Assembly: GCA_035297265.1 (NCBI GenBank)
Contig: DATGZH010000003.1
Location: 62,001-126,000 of the forward strand
Length of the DNA stretch: 64,000 nt
Origin: DATGZH01 sp035297265
GTDB lineage: Bacteria > Actinomycetota > Acidimicrobiia > Acidimicrobiales > RAAP-2
Direction: 5' to 3'
Shown here: piece after piece, positions 15,076-22,974 of the stretch
Layout of the letters: every line of letters begins with the position of its first letter
How positions within the stretch are numbered: the stretch's first letter is position 1
Program-made: the position numbers and the translations under genes
Notes under the pieces: generated by a model
Seen by the model: only the letters and a program-made list of their open reading frames with translations
The model's database searches: none
Told to the model about the DNA's origin: nothing

Positions 15076-16029
15076 ATGATCGAGGCCCATGGCCTCAGCA
15101 AGCACTACGGCAGCACCGTGGCCGTCGACGACCTCTCCTTCGACGTCCCGCCCGGCGTGGTCACGGGCTTCCTCGGGCCGAACGGCTCGGGCAAGTCGAC
15201 GACGATGCGCATGATCATGGGGCTCGACCGACCCGACAAGGGCCGGGCCACCGTGAACGGGCGGACCTTCGGGCACCTGCCCTGGCCGCTCCGGGAGGTG
15301 GGGGCCCTCCTCGAGGCCAAGGCCATCCACCCGGGCCGCACCGCCTACCAGCACCTCTGGGCCCTGGCCCAGACGAACGACATCCCGAGGCGCCGGGTGG
15401 GCGAGGTGCTCGAGCTCGTGGGCCTGGCCTCGGTGGCGAAGAAGCGGGCCGGCAAGTTCTCGCTCGGCATGGGCCAGCGGCTGGGCATCGCCGCCGCCCT
15501 CCTCGGTGACCCCGGCGTCCTCCTCTTCGACGAGCCCGTCAACGGCCTCGACCCCGAGGGCATCCGCTGGGTGCGCCACCTCCTGCGCCGCCTGGCGGCC
15601 GAGGGCCGCACCGTGTTCGTCTCGAGCCACCTGATGAGCGAGATGGCCATCACCGCCGACCACCTCGTCGTCGTGGGCCGGGGCCGGCTCATCGCCGACA
15701 CGTCGGTGGCCGACTTCGTGGCCGGCAGCCCGGGCCGAACCGTGCGCGTGCGGGCGCCCGAGCTCGCCACGCTGTGCGGGCTCCTGTCCGAGGCCGGCGG
15801 GGCGGTGACGTCGTGCCCCGACGGCGCGGCCGAGGTCGCCGGGCTCGAGGCGGCCGACATCGGCGAGCTGGCGGCCTGCCACCACCTCGTCCTCCACGAG
15901 CTCTCGCCGATCGAGGCCTCGCTCGAGGAGGCCTTCATGGAGCTCACCAAGGAGAGCGTCGAGTTCCACGGGGCGACCGAAGAGGAGCTCGACCCGCTCC
16001 ACGCGGTCACCGAGGAGGCGTCGACGTGA
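15076..16029 (+). CDS. ABC transporter ATP-binding protein (ABC-2 exporter type)
   Basis: 317 residues. Walker A GPNGSGKSTT (about 36-45), signature FSLGMGQRLGIA, Walker B VLLFDEPVNGLDP, switch His in FVSSHLMSEM. Typical of ATPases that pair with ABC-2 permeases of the NatA/BcrA kind. The C-terminal about 70 residues are an acidic extension (ESVEFHGATEEELDPL). The stop overlaps the permease GTG (GTGA). No regulator is attached. It may export antibiotics or lipids; the substrate cannot be read from sequence. Confidence 0.92.
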   Translation: MIEAHGLSKHYGSTVAVDDLSFDVPPGVVTGFLGPNGSGKSTTMRMIMGLDRPDKGRATVNGRTFGHLPWPLREVGALLEAKAIHPGRTAYQHLWALAQTNDIPRRRVGEVLELVGLASVAKKRAGKFSLGMGQRLGIAAALLGDPGVLLFDEPVNGLDPEGIRWVRHLLRRLAAEGRTVFVSSHLMSEMAITADHLVVVGRGRLIADTSVADFVAGSPGRTVRVRAPELATLCGLLSEAGGAVTSCPDGAAEVAGLEAADIGELAACHHLVLHELSPIEASLEEAFMELTKESVEFHGATEEELDPLHAVTEEAST

Positions 16030-16865
16030 CGACGACCACGCTCGCCGACCGCCACGCGCTCGGCCCGCTGCCGCACGGTCACTACCGGCCGTCGGGGGTG
16101 GTGCGGGCCGAGTGGACCAAGCTGCGCACGGTGCGGTCGACCACCTGGAGCCTGCTCCTCACGGTCGTCCTCACGATCGGGATCGGGATCCTCACCACGG
16201 CGGTGGCGGCGGCCCGTTGGCACCAGTTCGGCGCGGTCGAGCGGTTCACGTTCGACCCGACGGCCCGCAGCCTGACCGGCCTCCTCTTCGGCCAGCTGGT
16301 CATCGGCGTGCTCGGGGTGCTCGTCGTGAGCGCCGAGTACAGCACGGGCACCATCCGGGCCACGCTCGCCGCCGTGCCGAACCGCCCCCTCGTGTTGGCG
16401 GCCAAGGTGCTCGTCTTCGGCCTCGTCGCGCTCGTGGTGAGCGAGGTGACCTCGTTCGTGGCCTTCTTCGTGGGCCAGGCCATCCTCAAGGGTTCGACCC
16501 CCTACGCCACGCTCGGCCAGCCGGGCGTGCTGCGGGCCGTCATCGGTAGCGGCCTCTACCTCACGGTGCTGGGACTCTTCGCCCTCGGCCTCGCCAGCAT
16601 CTTCCGCCACACCGCCGGGGCGATCAGCGCCTTCGTCGTGATCCTGCTGATCCTGCCGCTGATCCTGCAGGCCCTCCCCCAGTCCGTCATCAACGCCGTC
16701 GGGAAGTTCCTGCCGGCCAACATCGGCGTGGCGATGATCGCCACGAAGCCCTCGTTCGACGAGGGCGCGCCGTTCCCTCCCTGGGTGGGCCTCGGCATCC
16801 TCGCCGCCTACGCGCTCGGCGCGCTCCTCATCGGCGGCTGGCTGATGGTCCGCCGCGACGCCTGA
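16026..16865 (+). CDS. ABC-2 type permease
   Basis: 279 residues from the GTG at 16026. Six hydrophobic segments: WSLLLTVVLTIGIGILTTAV, LLFGQLVIGVLGVLVVSAEY, VLVFGLVALVVSEVTSFVAF, LYLTVLGLFALGLASIF, ISAFVVILLILPLIL, WVGLGILAAYALGALLIGGW. The motif SAEYSTGTIRATLAAVPNR is the cytoplasmic coupling segment of this permease class. Translation is coupled to the ATPase upstream by a 4-bp overlap. Confidence 0.92.
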   Translation: MTTTTLADRHALGPLPHGHYRPSGVVRAEWTKLRTVRSTTWSLLLTVVLTIGIGILTTAVAAARWHQFGAVERFTFDPTARSLTGLLFGQLVIGVLGVLVVSAEYSTGTIRATLAAVPNRPLVLAAKVLVFGLVALVVSEVTSFVAFFVGQAILKGSTPYATLGQPGVLRAVIGSGLYLTVLGLFALGLASIFRHTAGAISAFVVILLILPLILQALPQSVINAVGKFLPANIGVAMIATKPSFDEGAPFPPWVGLGILAAYALGALLIGGWLMVRRDA

Positions 16866-16889
16866 GGCGCCGCCCGGTCCATCGTTCGC

Positions 16890-17012
16890 TCAGCCGGGCT
16901 CCTCCTCGTCGTCGTCCTCACCGGCCCAGCTCGACGGGGCGTCGCTCGCCGGGAACGACTCCTCCTCGGCCTCCTCGATCGGGTCGTCGCCGGGCCGGCC
17001 GGGCGCGGTCAC
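16890..17012 (-). CDS. Tiny acidic protein with SFPASD motif, third gene of the encapsulin operon
   Basis: 40 residues from a GTG at 17012 that overlaps the encapsulin stop (GTGA). The sequence reads VTAPGRPGDDPIEEAEEESF, then PASDAPSSWAGEDDDEEEPG. The D-P-x-x-EAxEESFPASD-x-PSxW pattern is, from memory, a widespread small acidic protein motif of unknown function in actinobacteria and proteobacteria. Strong acidity (about 15 Asp/Glu) and no hydrophobic core suggest an intrinsically disordered protein. Position and coupling imply co-translation with the shell. A cation-binding or shell-interacting role is speculation. Confidence 0.6.
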   Translation of the reverse strand: MTAPGRPGDDPIEEAEEESFPASDAPSSWAGEDDDEEEPG

Positions 17013-17812
17013 GGCGTGAGGGCCACCGCGGCGTCGGGGGTGGCCACCCGGAAGCTGAAGCTCTCCTCCAAGTAGAGGTGGACCACCTGCGCGTCGTGGT
17101 GGTCGTAGCCGAGCGAGAGGTCCTCGCCCGCGTCGAAGAGGAAGTCCCCGCCGCGCAGCGACAGCACCACGGCCCCGGAGACCCCCGGCGCGTAGACGAT
17201 CGGCCCGCCGAGGATCTGGCCGAGATGGTCGAAGACGATGAGCCCGCCGTGCTCGGTGGTTTCGACCACCCCGGTGTAACCGTCGGGCCCGAGGGCCAGG
17301 CCGTAGGGACCGCTCACCCCGCGGTCGAGGAGCTCCTCCACCGCCCGGGCCACGACGCCCGGGTAGTCGGCGAAGGCCACCCCCTCGAGCGAGTGCTGGT
17401 GCGGCGAGGCCTCGGCCACGCCCACGATGCCGGCCGCGCCCCAGCCGTGGAAGACGGCCATGTTCTCGGCCTGGGCCATGGTCCGCACGGCCTCGTCCAG
17501 GTCGTCAAGGTCGAGGTCCACCGCGCCCCGGTCGGCGTCGAGCAGCTCGTCGCGCGAGACGGTGAAGTCGGCCCGCAGCTCGACGAGCGGCAGCACCCGG
17601 CGGCGGCGGGCCGAGAGGCCCGGGCACGGGACCTCGGCCAACGGCTCGGCCCGGCCGAGGTTGGTGGCGGAGTGCTCCCAGCCCCGGGGCTCGTCCACGT
17701 CGACGAGCTTGCGGGCGGCTAGGGCGGGGAGGAACCGGGCCCGGGCCTCGTCGTCGAGGGCGGACCAGGCGGTGTCGGTGATCGGAGCGTGCGCCCGCAA
17801 CAGGTGGTTCAT
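17009..17812 (-). CDS. Encapsulin shell protein (family 1, linocin M18-like)
   Basis: 267 residues, the normal length for T=1 encapsulins. Diagnostic segments: MNHLLRAHAPITDTAW...ARKLVDVDEPRGWEH at the N-terminus (cargo-peptide pocket), ENMAVFHGWGAAGIVGV, YGLALGPDGYTGVV, GAVVLSLRGGDFLFDAGEDLSLGY, and the C-terminal YLEESFSFRVATPDA. The HK97-fold subunits assemble into a protein cage that encloses cargo. The ATG overlaps the stop of the ferritin-like gene (ATGA), giving cargo-shell co-translation. With an EncFtn cargo this is an iron-storage or detoxification compartment. Confidence 0.96.
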   Translation of the reverse strand: MNHLLRAHAPITDTAWSALDDEARARFLPALAARKLVDVDEPRGWEHSATNLGRAEPLAEVPCPGLSARRRRVLPLVELRADFTVSRDELLDADRGAVDLDLDDLDEAVRTMAQAENMAVFHGWGAAGIVGVAEASPHQHSLEGVAFADYPGVVARAVEELLDRGVSGPYGLALGPDGYTGVVETTEHGGLIVFDHLGQILGGPIVYAPGVSGAVVLSLRGGDFLFDAGEDLSLGYDHHDAQVVHLYLEESFSFRVATPDAAVALTP

Positions 17813-18183
17813 CGCTCTTCCCCCCGCAAGCTCCCGATGCGAAGCGACCCGTCGGCCGGCCGGGCCGGCCCGCCGGCCGCCACGGCCTCCTGCTCGACCT
17901 CGATCACCGGCTCGCTCGTGAACAGGTAGGTGCGCAGGTGCTGGTCGAACACCGGGTCACGCGGGCGGAGCCACTCGAGGGTCATGGCCGCGTGCTCCTT
18001 CTCCTCGTCCCGGTTGTGGGCGAGCACCGCGGCGAGCGCCTCGTCGTTCGTGGCCGCCACCCGCTGGTCGTACCAGTCGACCGCCTCGAGCTCCTCCTGC
18101 AGCGAGGCGATGGCCCGGTGGCGGTCGATGGTCCCCCCGTCGAGCTCGTCGACGGGCTCGTGCAGTCCGACGCTGTTGGCCAT
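17809..18183 (-). CDS. Encapsulated ferritin-like protein (EncFtn) with cargo-loading peptide
   Basis: 124 residues. Two-helix EncFtn. Probable ferroxidase residues are Glu31, Glu61 and His64 (EEKEH), one position off the Glu32/Glu62/His65 of Rhodospirillum rubrum EncFtn. The C-terminal tail DGSLRIGSLRG (111-121) matches the encapsulin targeting consensus (SLxIGSLxG) and should dock it inside the shell encoded next. An AGGAGG site stands about 10 nt before the ATG. It oxidises Fe(II) and delivers Fe(III) into the cage (known for the family). First gene of the operon. Confidence 0.95.
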   Translation of the reverse strand: MANSVGLHEPVDELDGGTIDRHRAIASLQEELEAVDWYDQRVAATNDEALAAVLAHNRDEEKEHAAMTLEWLRPRDPVFDQHLRTYLFTSEPVIEVEQEAVAAGGPARPADGSLRIGSLRGEER

Positions 18184-18247
18184 GGCCGTTCCATCCTCCT
18201 CTGCCGCGCTCGGAGCGGCGACGGGGCTGGTTCTGCACCGTACCAGC

Positions 18248-18270
18248 GGGCCGAACGCCGCGTTCGGGCC
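18248..18270. promoter_or_regulatory. 23-bp near-perfect palindrome between encapsulin operon and a divergent gene
   Basis: Core CCGAACGC-C-GCGTTCGG (18251-18267) is a perfect 17-bp palindrome; extending three bases each side adds one mismatch. It overlaps the -35 positions of both apparent promoters: TACGCT (18273-18278) for the rightward gene and TACGGT (18242-18237, minus) for EncFtn. A repressor or redox/iron sensor could control both from here. It does not look like a Fur or IdeR box, which are A+T-richer. Confidence 0.6.
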
Positions 18271-18283
18271 GATACGCTGGGCC

Positions 18284-18991
18284 GTGGTGATGGACCTCTC
18301 GTGGGGGGGCCCGAGTGATCCGGGTACGGGCGTCTACCGCTCGCGCCGGGTGCTCTGGGGCGGCAGCACCTGGCTCCTCGCCGGCCTGATCGCCTGGGCG
18401 TTCGTCCCCTACGCGCAGGACCGCTCCCGCTCGGCCAACACCGCCGACTGGCTCACCGCCATCTTGGTCATCGGCGGCGGCTTCCTCGTCGTGGCAGGCT
18501 CCGGGCTCCTCGCCTCGCGGATGGAGCTGCGCGAGCACGAGGTCGTCTCCTATTGGATCTTCTCGAAGGCCGTCTACCGGCTCGCCGACCTGTCGGGCGC
18601 CACCCTGACCGAGCCCGACACCCACAAGCTCTCGAAGACCTCCGATCCCTTCGTCCTCGGGCCGGGCCTCTGGATCTGGATGTCGGGGCTCTTCATCCGC
18701 TTCGTGGAGGGCCTGCTCGAGCTGGCCTTCGTCCCGGCCTCGGGCGGCGACCAGGTCCTCCATCTCATCCGCCGCTACGGGGGCGTGGTCAAGATCCCGG
18801 CCATCACGACGGTCGCCCGGGACCGCTACCCCACCAGGACCGCCGCCGCCCTCCGGGCCGTCGAGCGGGCCATCGAGCGCGAGCAGGCGCTCGTCCGGCC
18901 GACCCGGGGCGGGAACGGCGACCCGGCGGCCCCCGACGCGCCGGGGGCCGCGGCGCTCCCGCCCTTCCCGTGGGGACCACAAAGTCCCTGA
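18284..18991 (+). CDS. Membrane protein with two N-terminal helices and a PH-like cytosolic domain, unknown function
   Basis: 235 residues from the GTG at 18284 (233 from ATG 18290; GTG-GTG-ATG are consecutive). Two hydrophobic segments: WGGSTWLLAGLIAWAFVPYA and WLTAILVIGGGFLVVAGSGL. Then RMELREHEVVSYWIFSKAVY reads like the first strands of a membrane-linked PH domain of actinobacterial hypotheticals. The C-terminus is Pro/Ala-rich. TACGCT lies 5 nt before the first GTG, so a leaderless message is likely. Divergent from the encapsulin operon across a palindrome, so they may be co-regulated. No function assigned. Confidence 0.7.
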   Translation: MVMDLSWGGPSDPGTGVYRSRRVLWGGSTWLLAGLIAWAFVPYAQDRSRSANTADWLTAILVIGGGFLVVAGSGLLASRMELREHEVVSYWIFSKAVYRLADLSGATLTEPDTHKLSKTSDPFVLGPGLWIWMSGLFIRFVEGLLELAFVPASGGDQVLHLIRRYGGVVKIPAITTVARDRYPTRTAAALRAVERAIEREQALVRPTRGGNGDPAAPDAPGAAALPPFPWGPQSP

Positions 18992-19084
18992 TCAGGGCGC
19001 CGCGGGCGAGAGTTCACCGGAGCGTCACTGCCCGGACACGGGACCGTGGCCCTTCGGCAACCTGGCCGCGCCATGCTGTGGCGG

Positions 19085-19609
19085 ATGGCGCACACGGTGG
19101 TCGAAGAGGTCCTCGAACCGCTCCGGGCGGCGGGCCAGGTCGCCTATCTGGGCGAGCCCGTGGCCGTCACCGAGCACCTGCTGCAGGCGGCCACGATCGC
19201 CGAGGCCGAGCGCTCCTCGCCGGCGCTCGTGGTGGCCGCCCTCCTGCACGACCTCGGTTGGCTGCTCGGCACGGGGCCCGGCGGCCACGAGAACCGAGGG
19301 GCGGCCTTCTTGAGCGAGTTCTTCGACAAGTCGGTGACCGAGCCCATCCGCCTGCACGTGCAGGCCAAGCGCTACCTCTGCACGATCGACCCCGAGTACT
19401 ACCAAGCGCTCACGCCGGCCTCCCAGCGGACACTGCGGACCCAGGGCGGCCTCCTCGACCCCACGGCCACCGCGGCCTTCGAGGCCGAGCACTACGCCCT
19501 CGACGCGGTGCGGCTGCGGCGCTTCGACGACCAGGCCAAGCAGCCGGGTGCCCCGACGAGGGAGCTCGACTACTTCGTCCCACTCGTGGAGGGGATGATC
19601 GGCGTCTGA
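19085..19609 (+). CDS. HD-domain protein of the PhnZ-like oxygenase family
   Basis: About 174 residues. HD motif LLHDLGWLL (conserved HD), an upstream His in TEHLLQAAT, and the segment RLHVQAKRYLCTIDPEYY followed by DAVRLRRFDDQAK. This series is characteristic of HD-family mixed-valence diiron oxygenases linked to phosphonate breakdown (PhnZ, TIGR03276-type) from family knowledge. PhnZ acts after the hydroxylase PhnY, not present here. A role on another substrate (inositol oxygenase-like) is possible. Start uncertain: ATG 19085, ATG 19073 or GTG 19046; CATGCT ahead of 19085 could be a leaderless -10. Confidence 0.75.
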   Translation: MAHTVVEEVLEPLRAAGQVAYLGEPVAVTEHLLQAATIAEAERSSPALVVAALLHDLGWLLGTGPGGHENRGAAFLSEFFDKSVTEPIRLHVQAKRYLCTIDPEYYQALTPASQRTLRTQGGLLDPTATAAFEAEHYALDAVRLRRFDDQAKQPGAPTRELDYFVPLVEGMIGV

Positions 19610-19944
19610 CCCGCGCGTGGTCAGACGGTTAGCTCACCGGACCTGCGGGCAACGTCACGCGTCGGCGTCGCACCATTTCGTCCCAAGCCACCAAGGTGGC
19701 GACGGTGATGGAGACCGGGGACACGCCAAGGAAGGACTGGTTCGGCAGCGCCACGTCGTAGAGGCCAGCGTGGGAGACTGGCTGGAGCGAGCTTGGTCGT
19801 TGCGCTACCCGGGCGTGCCGCTCCGGGTCGTCCGGCCGGGGCGATGCCCGCCCGAGCGACGGCCGCGGCGACGAGAAGACGGCCGACGGCAGCAGCCATC
19901 GGGTGCCGCGGGGCGGCGCCGGCCACCCGCGGGCCGTTCCGTGC
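19610..19944. other. 335-bp region with no convincing intact gene; possible decayed small ORF on the minus strand
   Basis: On the minus strand an ATG at 19890 begins MAAAVGRLLVAAAVARAGIA, signal-peptide-like with strong third-position G+C. From about 19830 that frame loses codon bias. A different frame then looks coding, reading VSHAGLYDVALPNQSFLGVS and later VATLVAWDEMVRRRRV, and stops at TAA 19631-19629. A frameshifted secreted protein would explain this. I recognise no family and confidence is low. Confidence 0.25.
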
Positions 19945-20187
19945 TTATTGCCAGTACTTCTCCACCACGTCGCCCGGGCGCTCGCGGGCCTCGTCGGGGT
20001 CCCGGCCGGCCCGGCGGAGGGCCCGGCGCTGGCGCAGGAGGTCCCACATCTGATCGAGCGTCACCTGGAGGCGCTGGAGCTTCGCCTGGTCCTCCTCCGA
20101 GAGGCCCTCGCCGTGATGGGCCTCCTCCAGCCGGCGCTCCTCTTCGGCGAGCTCGCCGATCTGTTTGATGATGGCCTCGTCGTCCAT
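19945..20187 (-). CDS. DUF2630 family small protein
   Basis: 80 residues, fully helical and charged. DDEAIIKQIGELAEEERRLE, then LQVTLDQMWDLLRQRRALRR and GRDPDEARERPGDVVEKY. This is the standard DUF2630 layout, found mainly in Actinobacteria. No biochemical role is known. Monocistronic here, downstream of the Lon gene region and in the same orientation. Confidence 0.9.
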   Translation of the reverse strand: MDDEAIIKQIGELAEEERRLEEAHHGEGLSEEDQAKLQRLQVTLDQMWDLLRQRRALRRAGRDPDEARERPGDVVEKYWQ

Positions 20188-20278
20188 GCTCCGACCGCTC
20201 CCTCTCGTCGCGCCAGCGAAGGCGCCGTCAACAAAGGTACCCGGACCGATCGGCCGGGCGACCGGCCGCCGCCTCGGC

Positions 20279-22633
20279 TCAGGCGACGGCCGGTAGGGCC
20301 TCGTCCTCGGCCGCGCTCTCGGCGGGCAGCGCCACCGAAAGGACGTCGTCGACCGTGTCGGCGAGGTGGAAGGTCATCTCCGACCGCACCTCCTCGGGCA
20401 CGTCCTCGAGGTCGTTGCCGTTGCGCCGGGGCAGGACGATCTCGGTCAGCCCGGCCCGGTGGGCAGCCAGCACCTTCTGCTTCACGCCGCCGATCGGCAG
20501 CACCCGGCCTTGCAGCGTGACCTCGCCGGTCATGCCGACGGCGGAGCGCACCGCCACCCCCCGGAGGAGGCTGACGAGCGCCGTCGTCATCGTCACCCCG
20601 GCCGACGGCCCGTCCTTGGGCACCGCGCCGGCGGGCACGTGGAGGTGGAAGCGGCGGTCACGGAAGCTGTCGGGCGGCAGGCCGAGCTCGGCCGCGTGCG
20701 AGCGCACGTAGGAGAGGGCGATCTCCGCCGACTCCTTCATGACGTCGCCCAGCTGCCCGGTGAGCGTGAGCCCCTCGGGCCCGTCGGCCACCGACGCCTC
20801 GACGAAGAGGACGTCGCCGCCCGTGCCGGTCACGGCCAGGCCGGTGACCACGCCCGGGACGCTCGTGCGGTCGGGCGCCTCGAAGAAGAAGCGCGGTCGG
20901 CCGAGCCAGGCGCGCACGTCGTCCTCACCCACCACCACCGGGGCCTCCCGCTCGCCGGCGGCCAGCTTCGTGGCCACCTTGCGGAGCAGGCGGCCGAGCT
21001 CACGCTCGAGCGAGCGCACCCCGGCCTCCCGGGTGTAGTCAGCCACGATGCGCCGGAGCGCGTCGTCGCTCACCTCGACCTCCTCGGGGTGCAGCGCGGC
21101 GCGGGCCAGCTGTCGTCCGAGCAGATGGTGCCGGGCGATGGCCACCTTCTCCAACTCGGTGTAGCCGTCGAGGTGGAGGACCTCCATCCGGTCGAGCAAC
21201 GGCCCGGGGATGGTGTCGGTGATGTTCGCCGTGGCCACGAAGAGGACCCGCGACAGGTCGAGGTCCACCTCGAGATAGTGGTCACGGAACGTGTGGTTCT
21301 GGGCGGGGTCGAGCACCTCGAGGAGGGCCGACGAAGGGTCGCCCCGGAAGTCGGCGCCGAGCTTGTCCACCTCGTCGAGCACGATCACCGGGTTCATCGT
21401 CCCGGCCTCGCGGAGCGCCCGGACGAGGCGGCCCGGCTGGGCCCCCACGTAGGTACGGCGGTGGCCCCGGATCTCGGCCTCGTCGCGCACACCGCCGAGG
21501 GCCACCCGGACGAACTTGCGCCCGAGGGCCCGGGCCACCGACTCGCCGAGGGAGGTCTTGCCGACGCCCGGCGGGCCCACGAGGGCGAGGATGGCCCCCG
21601 CGCCGCGCCCGTCGACCGAGGCGAGGCCCCGCTCGGCCTGGAGCTTGCGCACCGCCAGGTGCTCGAGGATGCGCTCCTTCACGTCGTCGAGGCCGTCGTG
21701 GTCCTCGGCGAGGATGCGGGCCGCCTCGGCCACGTCGAGCCGATCCTCGGACTCGACGCCCCAGGGCACCTCGAACACGGTGTCGAGCCAGGTGCGGATC
21801 CACCCCTGCTCGGGGCTCTGCTCGCTCGTGCGCTCGAGCTTGTCGATCTCGCGCTCGATGGCCTGCCGGACGGCGTCGGGGAGCTCGCGCTCGGCCAGGC
21901 GGGCCCGGTAGTCGTCCGGAGCGCCGGCGTCGGCGCCGCCGAGCTCACCGAGCTCCTTGCGGATGGCCTCGAGCTGACGGCGGAGGAGGAACTCCCGTTG
22001 GGTCTTCTCCATGCCCTCCTCGACGTCGGTCTTGATCCGCTCGCGGAGCGTGACGTCGGCCAGGGTCTCCCGGGCCCAGGCGAGCACCTTGCGGAGGCGC
22101 GCCTCGACGTCGAGGGTCTCCAAGACCTCGACCTTCTGGGGCAACGTCAGGTCGGGCGAGTAGCCGGCCAGGTCGGCCAGCCGACCGGCCTCGGTCACCT
22201 CGCGGAGCTGGGCGGCCAGGCGCCCGGCGCCCCGGCTGAGGAGGATGTTCTCGAGGACGGCCCGGTACTCCCGGCCGAGGTCGACGGCGGCCTCGGAGGC
22301 AGGGGCCTCCTCGACCGTCTCCGCCTCGACCCAGAGGGCCTCGCCCGTCCCGGGCACGGCGGTGCCGATCGTGGCCCGCTCGTCACCCCGGATGACGACG
22401 GCGGGGAGGCCGCCCGGGAGGGCGCCCTCCTCCAGGATGGTGGCCACGACACCGACGGCGGCGTAGCGGCCCTCCACGTGGGGCACGAGCAGGAGCCGGC
22501 CGCCGGCCGAACCAGCGGCCTCGGCCGCCACTTTGGCCTCCTCGGTCTCGAGGGCCAGGCTGAAGACCATCCCGGGCAGCACCACCCCGGACTTCAAGGG
22601 GAGGAGCGGAAGCGTCAGGTTCTCGGTGGTCAC
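20279..22633 (-). CDS. lon: ATP-dependent protease Lon (LonA)
   Basis: 784 residues. N-terminal substrate domain (1-200), coiled-coil linker (205-280), AAA+ module with Walker A GPPGVGKT (353-360), Walker B VIVLDEVDK (416-424) and sensor segment FVATANITDTIPGPL, then the protease domain with catalytic Ser677 in PKDGPSAG and Lys in GGVKQK (718-720). Degrades damaged and regulatory proteins in the cytoplasm. GTG start at 22633 with a weak GAGAGAGAGG site. Many actinobacterial lon genes are heat-shock controlled; only a vague ATTGAG...CTCAAT pair (22699-22740) is seen upstream. Confidence 0.97.
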   Translation of the reverse strand: MTTENLTLPLLPLKSGVVLPGMVFSLALETEEAKVAAEAAGSAGGRLLLVPHVEGRYAAVGVVATILEEGALPGGLPAVVIRGDERATIGTAVPGTGEALWVEAETVEEAPASEAAVDLGREYRAVLENILLSRGAGRLAAQLREVTEAGRLADLAGYSPDLTLPQKVEVLETLDVEARLRKVLAWARETLADVTLRERIKTDVEEGMEKTQREFLLRRQLEAIRKELGELGGADAGAPDDYRARLAERELPDAVRQAIEREIDKLERTSEQSPEQGWIRTWLDTVFEVPWGVESEDRLDVAEAARILAEDHDGLDDVKERILEHLAVRKLQAERGLASVDGRGAGAILALVGPPGVGKTSLGESVARALGRKFVRVALGGVRDEAEIRGHRRTYVGAQPGRLVRALREAGTMNPVIVLDEVDKLGADFRGDPSSALLEVLDPAQNHTFRDHYLEVDLDLSRVLFVATANITDTIPGPLLDRMEVLHLDGYTELEKVAIARHHLLGRQLARAALHPEEVEVSDDALRRIVADYTREAGVRSLERELGRLLRKVATKLAAGEREAPVVVGEDDVRAWLGRPRFFFEAPDRTSVPGVVTGLAVTGTGGDVLFVEASVADGPEGLTLTGQLGDVMKESAEIALSYVRSHAAELGLPPDSFRDRRFHLHVPAGAVPKDGPSAGVTMTTALVSLLRGVAVRSAVGMTGEVTLQGRVLPIGGVKQKVLAAHRAGLTEIVLPRRNGNDLEDVPEEVRSEMTFHLADTVDDVLSVALPAESAAEDEALPAVA

Positions 22634-22974
22634 TAGGGCCTCTCTCTCAGGTGTCGGGCGCCGCCGCGACGAGGGGGATGCCGCGGCAGCGCCACAAAAT
22701 TGAGAACCACCCCCCAGGAGTTGATATTCCCGCGCTCAATCTTCCTGGTCAGCTCACGTTGGCCAGCACGTCCTCCCTGGTCAGCAGGCCCCGGTCGCAC
22801 CGGTGGGTGGGTGACTCCGCTCGGCGTGCGCCCTGGTCGGCCGGGCCGCTCGGGCCTCGCTCCCCCGGGTCACCTGCCGTCGGCCGCTCGGGGGCGGCCA
22901 CCTCGTCGGGCCGGTGGCAGCCCACCGCCGCCCCGACGAGATGGTTCTCCTGGCGCGGCCTCGGTCGTGGCGGG
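22634..22974. other. 341-bp intergenic region between Lon and the giant repeat protein
   Basis: Both flanking genes read leftward, so this holds the terminator of the giant gene (22902-22940) and the promoter of lon. An A+T-richer patch at 22695-22745 (AAAATTGAG ... GTTGATATT ... CTCAATCTT) is the likely lon promoter region. No coding potential recognised. Confidence 0.5.
22902..22940 (-). terminator. Compound hairpin after the giant repeat-protein gene
   Basis: Outer stem CTCGTCGGG (22902-22910) with CCCGACGAG (22932-22940). Inner stem GGTGG (22913-22917) with CCACC (22922-22926), loop CAGC. It lies 35 nt past the stop codon of the minus-strand gene ending at 22975. Confidence 0.6.

Noticed and set aside
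13234..16002. 922-codon open frame on the minus strand opposite the MFS and ABC genes
   Set aside because: Gly/Arg/His-rich low-complexity translation with no domains; a mirror of codon-biased real genes (DHA2 exporter and ABC ATPase) on the plus strand. Long antisense frames are expected at this G+C content.
20366..22636. 756-codon open frame antisense to lon
   Set aside because: Shadow of the Lon coding sequence, His/Glu/Arg-rich repeats with no fold.
22699..22740. HspR (HAIR) operator upstream of lon
   Set aside because: Only ATTGAG and CTCAAT remain with a 30-nt gap; HAIR needs CTTGAGT-N7-ACTCAAG. Too weak to call.
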